DNA of 64,000 nucleotides, from positions 1-64,000 of IMG/VR virus record IMGVR_UViG_3300020472_000012. One strand, given 5' to 3'. The DNA comes from a virus. The notes under the pieces were generated by a model, which saw only the letters and a list, made by a program, of their open reading frames with translations, searched no databases and had not been told where the DNA came from. The translations under genes and the position numbers were made by a program. This document shows positions 59,814 to 64,000 of this stretch, in pieces. Position 1 is the stretch's first letter. Each line of letters begins with the position of its first letter.

Positions 59814-60742
59814 CAGAAGAATTTTTATGGGTAGAGAAGTATCGTCCAAAAACTATTGAGGATTGTGTACTTCCATCACAAATCAAACAAACCTTTTTTG
59901 ACTTAAAAGGTGAAATTCCAAATATGATTCTTAGTGGTTCTGCTGGAACTGGTAAGACTACTGTTGCACGAGCATTGTGTGAACAAGTTGGTGCAGATTG
60001 GATTATCATTAATGGTTCAGAAGAGAGTGGTATTGATGTTCTTAGAACAAAGATTAAAAACTTTGCTTCTACTGTGTCGTTGGGTGGTGGAAACAAAGTT
60101 GTTATTCTCGATGAAGCAGATTATCTAAATCCACAATCAACCCAACCAGCATTGAGAGGATTCATCGAAGAGTTCCATAAGAACTGTAGATTTATCCTAA
60201 CATGCAACTTCAAGAACAGAATAATACAACCTTTGCATTCAAGATGCACTGTAATAGACTTTAGAATACCAGCTAATGAAAGACCAAGACTCGCATCTGT
60301 ATTCATGGCAAGATTAATGACAATCTTAACTGAGGAAGGTGTGAAGTGGAATACAGAAGTATTACAAGAACTGGTAATGAAATACTTTCCAGACTTTAGA
60401 AGAACTATAAATGAACTACAGAGATATGGAACTAGTGGTGAGATTGATGTAGGTATCTTAACTAATGTCCAAGAAGAAAGTTTAAAAGAACTAATGTCTC
60501 ATCTTAAAACCAAAAGGTTTACTGATATGAGACGATGGGTTGCAATGAATGTTGATAACGACCCAGTAATGCTATATAGAAAGTTGTATGATAGTTTATA
60601 TGAAACTGTCGATAAATCAACAATCCCACAAGCAGTTTTAATTATTGCAGATTATAGTTATAAGTCTGCATTTGTAGCCGACCAAGAAATTAACTTGGTT
60701 GCATGTTTAACCGAACTAATGATGGAGTGTAAATTTTCATGA
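59810..60742 (+). CDS. gp44: Clamp loader ATPase gp44
   Basis: A 310-residue AAA+ clamp loader subunit (T4: 319). WVEKYRPKTIEDCVLP opening, Walker A SGSAGTGKTT (42-51), Walker B VVILDEADYL near 98, SRC motif LHSRCTVIDF near 143 with the arginine finger. Loads gp45 at primer-template junctions with gp62, which is not in the window. Confidence 0.95.
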   Translation: MTEEFLWVEKYRPKTIEDCVLPSQIKQTFFDLKGEIPNMILSGSAGTGKTTVARALCEQVGADWIIINGSEESGIDVLRTKIKNFASTVSLGGGNKVVILDEADYLNPQSTQPALRGFIEEFHKNCRFILTCNFKNRIIQPLHSRCTVIDFRIPANERPRLASVFMARLMTILTEEGVKWNTEVLQELVMKYFPDFRRTINELQRYGTSGEIDVGILTNVQEESLKELMSHLKTKRFTDMRRWVAMNVDNDPVMLYRKLYDSLYETVDKSTIPQAVLIIADYSYKSAFVADQEINLVACLTELMMECKFS

Positions 60743-60906
60743 AACAATTTAAAGAATGGATAAACAGGGACAACAACAAATTTACTTTTGTTGGTGCCTT
60801 CTGTCTATTGGGTATGACAGTTACATGGGGTGATGGTATGGCTGAGTTTGCAACATTTTCAGCAATATTTGTTTTTTGTGTAATTAGAAAAGTGCTAAAT
60901 ATATAA
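60739..60906 (+). CDS. Small membrane protein (55 aa)
   Basis: ATGA-coupled to gp44. Charged start (MKQFKEWINRDNNKFTFVGA), then two short hydrophobic stretches ending FATFSAIFVFCVIRKVLNI. No family recognised. Its end is 1 nt before the next ATG. Confidence 0.55.
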   Translation: MKQFKEWINRDNNKFTFVGAFCLLGMTVTWGDGMAEFATFSAIFVFCVIRKVLNI

Positions 60907-60907
60907 T

Positions 60908-61102
60908 ATGGAATACGAACTAGTACATTATATACTTTTAGGTCTCCTTGTTGGACTCGCATATTGGCATGGTCATAAGACTGGAGTCAATGCTGGTGCA
61001 GAAGGAATGTATGAACATTTATATAATAGTGGGACAAGAAAAGAAGATAAGGTTATTGTTGCATTAGAATATGAAGATAGACATTATAAAAAGGATTTTT
61101 AA
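60908..61102 (+). CDS. Small membrane-anchored protein (64 aa)
   Basis: N-terminal membrane helix (YELVHYILLGLLVGLAYWHG), then a soluble tail (YNSGTRKEDKVIVALEYEDR). Shares one base with the next gene (TAATG). Function unknown. Confidence 0.6.
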   Translation: MEYELVHYILLGLLVGLAYWHGHKTGVNAGAEGMYEHLYNSGTRKEDKVIVALEYEDRHYKKDF

Positions 61103-61866
61103 TGGAACAACCAACACTATCAAAAGATTTATTTAGAATCAAACTCAATGTTGGGTTAGACTATAGATTTATTGCTGATTGGTGTATAGAACATGAACAT
61201 CATCCATACTTCTCACATGATGAAGATGGGGTTGCAACACCAAATCAATTTAGTGATAATCTAAGGTCATATGTTAGAGGTTCCAAAGAAGGTATAGATT
61301 TTGGTGAAGATGGTGTAGCAGATTTAGAAGAGAAGACTAAAGACATAGAATATTATCATACCTATAATCCATTTTCATTTGGATTAAGACCATTTGCAGA
61401 TTTATACTGGAAGTTAAATGAGTTCTTCTATTCAGACCCACAAGTTAACGAGGCTGGTGAACCATATTACATTCATGGATGGTTTAATGTATATACAAAG
61501 AAAGATGAAGACAATAAAGGGTATGACCACATCCCTTGGCACAAACATATGGAAGTTTATCATCCACATATCTATCATGGATTTTATTGTGCAAATGTAC
61601 AACCTTCTCAAACTTGGTACAGAGAGGGCCCAGAATCTACAGAGGAATCGTGGTTAAAACATACAGACTATGATGATATGATAATATATTCACCATCATC
61701 ATTTGAACATGCATCAACGCCATGGCTTGAAGACAAACCTAGAGTGACGATTGCATTTGACATTATTCCAGAGAGTGTTTATCTCTCAGAACATAATATT
61801 GGTAACTATCAATGGGGATTAGAACCAAGACAATATCAATCAATACCATTTCCTAAATGCATATGA
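61102..61866 (+). CDS. 2OG oxygenase-like protein (paralogue of 30585 gene)
   Basis: A 254-residue protein sharing with the 30585 protein the blocks HGWFNVYTKK, IPWHKHMEVY (H147, H149), SFEHASTP (H203) and PRVTIAFDIIP (R214). As there, HxH replaces the usual HxD. ATGA-coupled to the cytosine methyltransferase, so it may belong to the DNA-modification operon, though a protein substrate is equally possible. Fold assignment is moderate and activity uncertain. Confidence 0.62.
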   Translation: MEQPTLSKDLFRIKLNVGLDYRFIADWCIEHEHHPYFSHDEDGVATPNQFSDNLRSYVRGSKEGIDFGEDGVADLEEKTKDIEYYHTYNPFSFGLRPFADLYWKLNEFFYSDPQVNEAGEPYYIHGWFNVYTKKDEDNKGYDHIPWHKHMEVYHPHIYHGFYCANVQPSQTWYREGPESTEESWLKHTDYDDMIIYSPSSFEHASTPWLEDKPRVTIAFDIIPESVYLSEHNIGNYQWGLEPRQYQSIPFPKCI

Positions 61867-63128
61867 ACTATTTTCAATACACATTAAATGATTTAGAACA
61901 CAATTCTGCAAAGAAAGAATTCAATTACATTACCTTCTTTGCTGGTGGTGGTGGAAGTTCTTGTGCATATAAACTTGCTGGTGGTGATGTAAGATACATG
62001 AATGAGTTTCAACAGATTCATGTAGATACTTACCTTGCAAACTTTCCTAATACAGTTCATGAATGTAAAGATATAAAACAAGTCACTGGTAAAGATATTT
62101 TAGAAATGACAGGATTACAAAAAGGTGAACTTGATATTATGGATGGTTCTCCACCATGTCCACCATTCTCTATGGCTGGAAAGAAAAGAGAAGGTTGGGG
62201 TAAAGAGAAAGTTGCATATGGAATGAAACAACAGAACATAGAAGACCTTACTTGGGAAATGATTAGAATCGCAGAGGAAGTCATGCCCAAAGTTATAGTA
62301 TGTGAAAATGTGAAAGGTCTTTCTATGGACTATGCAAGAGACCATCTTATTAAGATGATAACAGATTTTGAAAAACTTGGGTATTCAGTTACATGGAAAA
62401 TCATGAAGGGTCATGAACATGGAGTACCACAAAAAAGAGAAAGAGTATTCTTAGTTGGTGTTCGTGATGATGTATTAGATGCAATAGGAATGCCATTTAT
62501 GTGTTTAAGTGGATTGTTTCCAGAGACAACTCCAGAAAGAATATCGATTGGAGAAGCAATTGATGACTTAATAGATGATGAAGAGAATAAGAAGGATGCA
62601 GAATATCTAGTTAATTCAATGAATAATTCATCAAAGTCACATTGGATTAATGGATTTGAGACACATCCAGACCCAGACTATGCACACTGTGGCCCATGTA
62701 AAGGGTTAGATGGTGTTGCAGATATGATGGGAAATCGTCCTTACATATCAATAGGTGATGATATTGTTGGGCCTTGGTTTGAAGAACAAATAGAAAATGG
62801 ACACTTAAAAGAAGAGGATGCAAAACATTCTTATTATATGTCAAGAATTGTTCCAAAACATCTTCCAGCACATTCACTAACTGAACAAGGATGTCAAGAA
62901 AAATTTATGGGTGGTAATCACTTCCACTATAGTGGTAAGAGGATATACACACCAAAAGAAATGGTCAGACTTATGACATTACCAAATGATTATAAGATGA
63001 CTGGGGACTATAACGATAAAGGTGCAAGAATAGGTTTAATGGTTGCACCACTATGTTTGTACTACTTAGTAGAACAAATAAAGGAACAGGTATTAAAGCC
63101 ATGGAATTCACTGCACCAAAAGACTTAG
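61863..63128 (+). CDS. DNA (cytosine-5) methyltransferase
   Basis: A 421-residue C5-MTase. Motif I FFAGGGGSSCAYKLAGGD, motif IV GSPPCPPFS with catalytic C99, motif VI ENVKG, motif VIII QKRERVFLVG, and a C-terminal motif IX/X region (RIYTPKEMVRLMTLPNDY, GARIGLMVAPLCLYYLVEQI). The target-recognition segment (about 215-330) carries CGPC. The ATG at 61863, overlapping the upstream stop by 4 nt, is preferred to one 6 nt earlier. No restriction enzyme is adjacent; instead a TET/JBP-like gene overlaps its end by 28 nt. Forms 5-methylcytosine; target sequence unknown. Confidence 0.94.
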   Translation: MNYFQYTLNDLEHNSAKKEFNYITFFAGGGGSSCAYKLAGGDVRYMNEFQQIHVDTYLANFPNTVHECKDIKQVTGKDILEMTGLQKGELDIMDGSPPCPPFSMAGKKREGWGKEKVAYGMKQQNIEDLTWEMIRIAEEVMPKVIVCENVKGLSMDYARDHLIKMITDFEKLGYSVTWKIMKGHEHGVPQKRERVFLVGVRDDVLDAIGMPFMCLSGLFPETTPERISIGEAIDDLIDDEENKKDAEYLVNSMNNSSKSHWINGFETHPDPDYAHCGPCKGLDGVADMMGNRPYISIGDDIVGPWFEEQIENGHLKEEDAKHSYYMSRIVPKHLPAHSLTEQGCQEKFMGGNHFHYSGKRIYTPKEMVRLMTLPNDYKMTGDYNDKGARIGLMVAPLCLYYLVEQIKEQVLKPWNSLHQKT

Positions 63129-64000
63129 GTTTTGACGAAACCTTTGAACGATTTAATGGGAAGTTCCTAGATGAAACTTCTTATGATACTGTTGTATCTT
63201 CTATTGGAGTAGAAGAAGATATTATCAAAATCTACAAACCAACTGGTTCATTGTTTGATAAACCATTACTTGCATGTATAGTAAAGAATACCTATCAAGG
63301 TGACACTTACCATCAAGTTAAAGACACTTTGTATTCTATAGATGATACTTCTACCATGAGAGCAAACGCTGCCGGCCCTATCGACCACGAAGAAATGAAA
63401 GCAAAAGGATTGATAGAAGGTAAAGATTATGTTCTAAGAACACCAAATTCATATTATCCATTAAAGAAGAATGGTGAATTCAATCGTATTGCAGAAGCAA
63501 ATGCAATTCATTCTGTCTTTGCTGGATATAAGAGAGGTAGATTTACTGGTATGATAGGATTATCAAACTGGTGTGAAAAGAAATCTAATATAGATAAATG
63601 GAATACAATGAAAAAGATTGCAGTTGTTAACGAACAAGCACTTAAGAAAGGTTGTCCAGATATCTGGAAACTACAAAGAACATATGCAGATGAATGTATA
63701 GAAGAGAAGTATCATTTAGGTGGTGCTCCAATTACTACATTATCTGCAAACAAATATACCAGTGAAGGGACTGCAAAGATGTCTGCACATATTGATGGTA
63801 AAGACCTAGAGTTTGGTATGACTACAATGTGTGTATTCAGATTAGGTAACTTTGGTGGTGCATATCTAACATTCCCAAGATATGGAATTGCAATTGAGGC
63901 TGATGATGGGGATGTATTGATTGCAGATTCAAACGAATTACATGGAGTCACCAAGATAGAAGGTGATGGAATAAGATTATCGTGTGTTGCATACTGTTCA
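63101..64000 (+). CDS. TET/JBP-like 5-methylcytosine dioxygenase, 3'-truncated by window
   Basis: 300 codons are visible; the frame runs off the window. It overlaps the methyltransferase by 28 nt. From residue 205 the sequence follows the TET/JBP 2OG-Fe(II) pattern: KMSAHIDGKDLEFGMTTMCV with H230-x-D232, then NFGGAYLTFPRYGIAIEADD, DVLIADSNELHGVTK with H281, and IRLSCVAYC with R292. GGAYLTFP, the strand of GD(V/L)L and the LHG box are hallmarks. TET-type phage enzymes oxidise 5mC made by a partner methyltransferase to 5-hydroxymethylcytosine, often as a step to larger modifications. The N-terminal 200 residues are not recognised. Confidence 0.8.
   Translation, partial: MEFTAPKDLGFDETFERFNGKFLDETSYDTVVSSIGVEEDIIKIYKPTGSLFDKPLLACIVKNTYQGDTYHQVKDTLYSIDDTSTMRANAAGPIDHEEMKAKGLIEGKDYVLRTPNSYYPLKKNGEFNRIAEANAIHSVFAGYKRGRFTGMIGLSNWCEKKSNIDKWNTMKKIAVVNEQALKKGCPDIWKLQRTYADECIEEKYHLGGAPITTLSANKYTSEGTAKMSAHIDGKDLEFGMTTMCVFRLGNFGGAYLTFPRYGIAIEADDGDVLIADSNELHGVTKIEGDGIRLSCVAYCS

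Noticed and set aside
1-64000. Integrase, attachment sites, insertion sequences or CRISPR genes
   Set aside because: None seen; no transposase motifs, no inverted-repeat-bounded elements and no lysogeny genes were found on reading through.

Overview
This window looks like about 64 kb of an AT-rich, T4-type marine myovirus genome (a contractile-tailed caudovirus of the pelagic cyanomyovirus/pelagimyophage kind). The evidence is a near-complete T4 morphogenesis series in order (gp8, gp13, gp14, gp15, gp16, gp17, gp18, gp19, gp20, gp67/68-like, gp21, gp22, gp23), followed by T4 recombination, replication and late-transcription genes (UvsY, UvsW, gp55, gp47, gp46, gp45, gp44). No photosynthesis genes are seen. 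The phage carries Coq4-like and Gcw_chp-type outer-membrane proteins, which suggest a Gram-negative proteobacterial host; this host call is inference. All genes but one small one are on the + strand, tightly packed, with many ATGA-type stop/start overlaps.

Layout. 1-9.6 kb: baseplate and large structural proteins, with gp8 and a 2213-residue DUF4815-type protein. 9.6-22 kb: tail-fibre region of modular, repeat-rich proteins, including an S74 intramolecular-chaperone fibre, a 1316-residue fibre with a cupredoxin-like insert, and a Tyr/Pro/Gln decapeptide-repeat protein. 22-25.7 kb: an enzyme cassette of 2OG-Fe(II) oxygenases, a fused APS-kinase-like/nucleotidyltransferase protein and a DUF2061 membrane protein. 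25.7-39.5 kb: neck, terminase, sheath, tube, portal, prohead core, protease, scaffold and major capsid, closed by a strong terminator. 39.5-41 kb: small membrane proteins, a phage acyl carrier protein and a tail-tube-like protein. 41-48 kb: recombination and late sigma factor genes. 48-52 kb: accessory enzymes (sulfotransferase-like, two more oxygenases, peptide deformylase, outer-membrane barrel, Coq4-like). 52-58.7 kb: divergent control region, tRNA-Asp, VWA/metallopeptidase-like plus MoxR-type ATPase pair, a structured pseudoknotted RNA and a GIY-YIG/ParB-like protein. 58.7-64 kb: DUF3310, clamp and clamp loader, then an operon ending in a C5-cytosine methyltransferase and a TET/JBP-type dioxygenase cut by the window end.

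How the genes work together. gp55 and the gp45 clamp should activate late promoters; TATAAATA boxes and CTAAATA variants precede the structural blocks. A second promoter class (TTGACA plus TATAAT) lies just upstream of the start codons of uvsY, gp55, the VWA gene, a 37-residue peptide and the DUF3310 gene, and in front of the tRNA. For the protein genes the -10 box ends only 6-8 nt before the ATG, predicting leaderless or nearly leaderless host-RNA-polymerase transcripts. The 3' end suggests a DNA hypermodification pathway (5mC made by the methyltransferase, then oxidised by the TET-like enzyme).

Most noteworthy: the methyltransferase plus TET pair; a candidate structured RNA with a pseudoknot; eight 2OG-Fe(II) oxygenase-type genes in 64 kb; phage-encoded ACP, Coq4-like and outer-membrane proteins; and a decapeptide-repeat tail protein next to a hydroxylase-like gene. 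All assignments come from reading the sequence and recalled family motifs; no database search was run.
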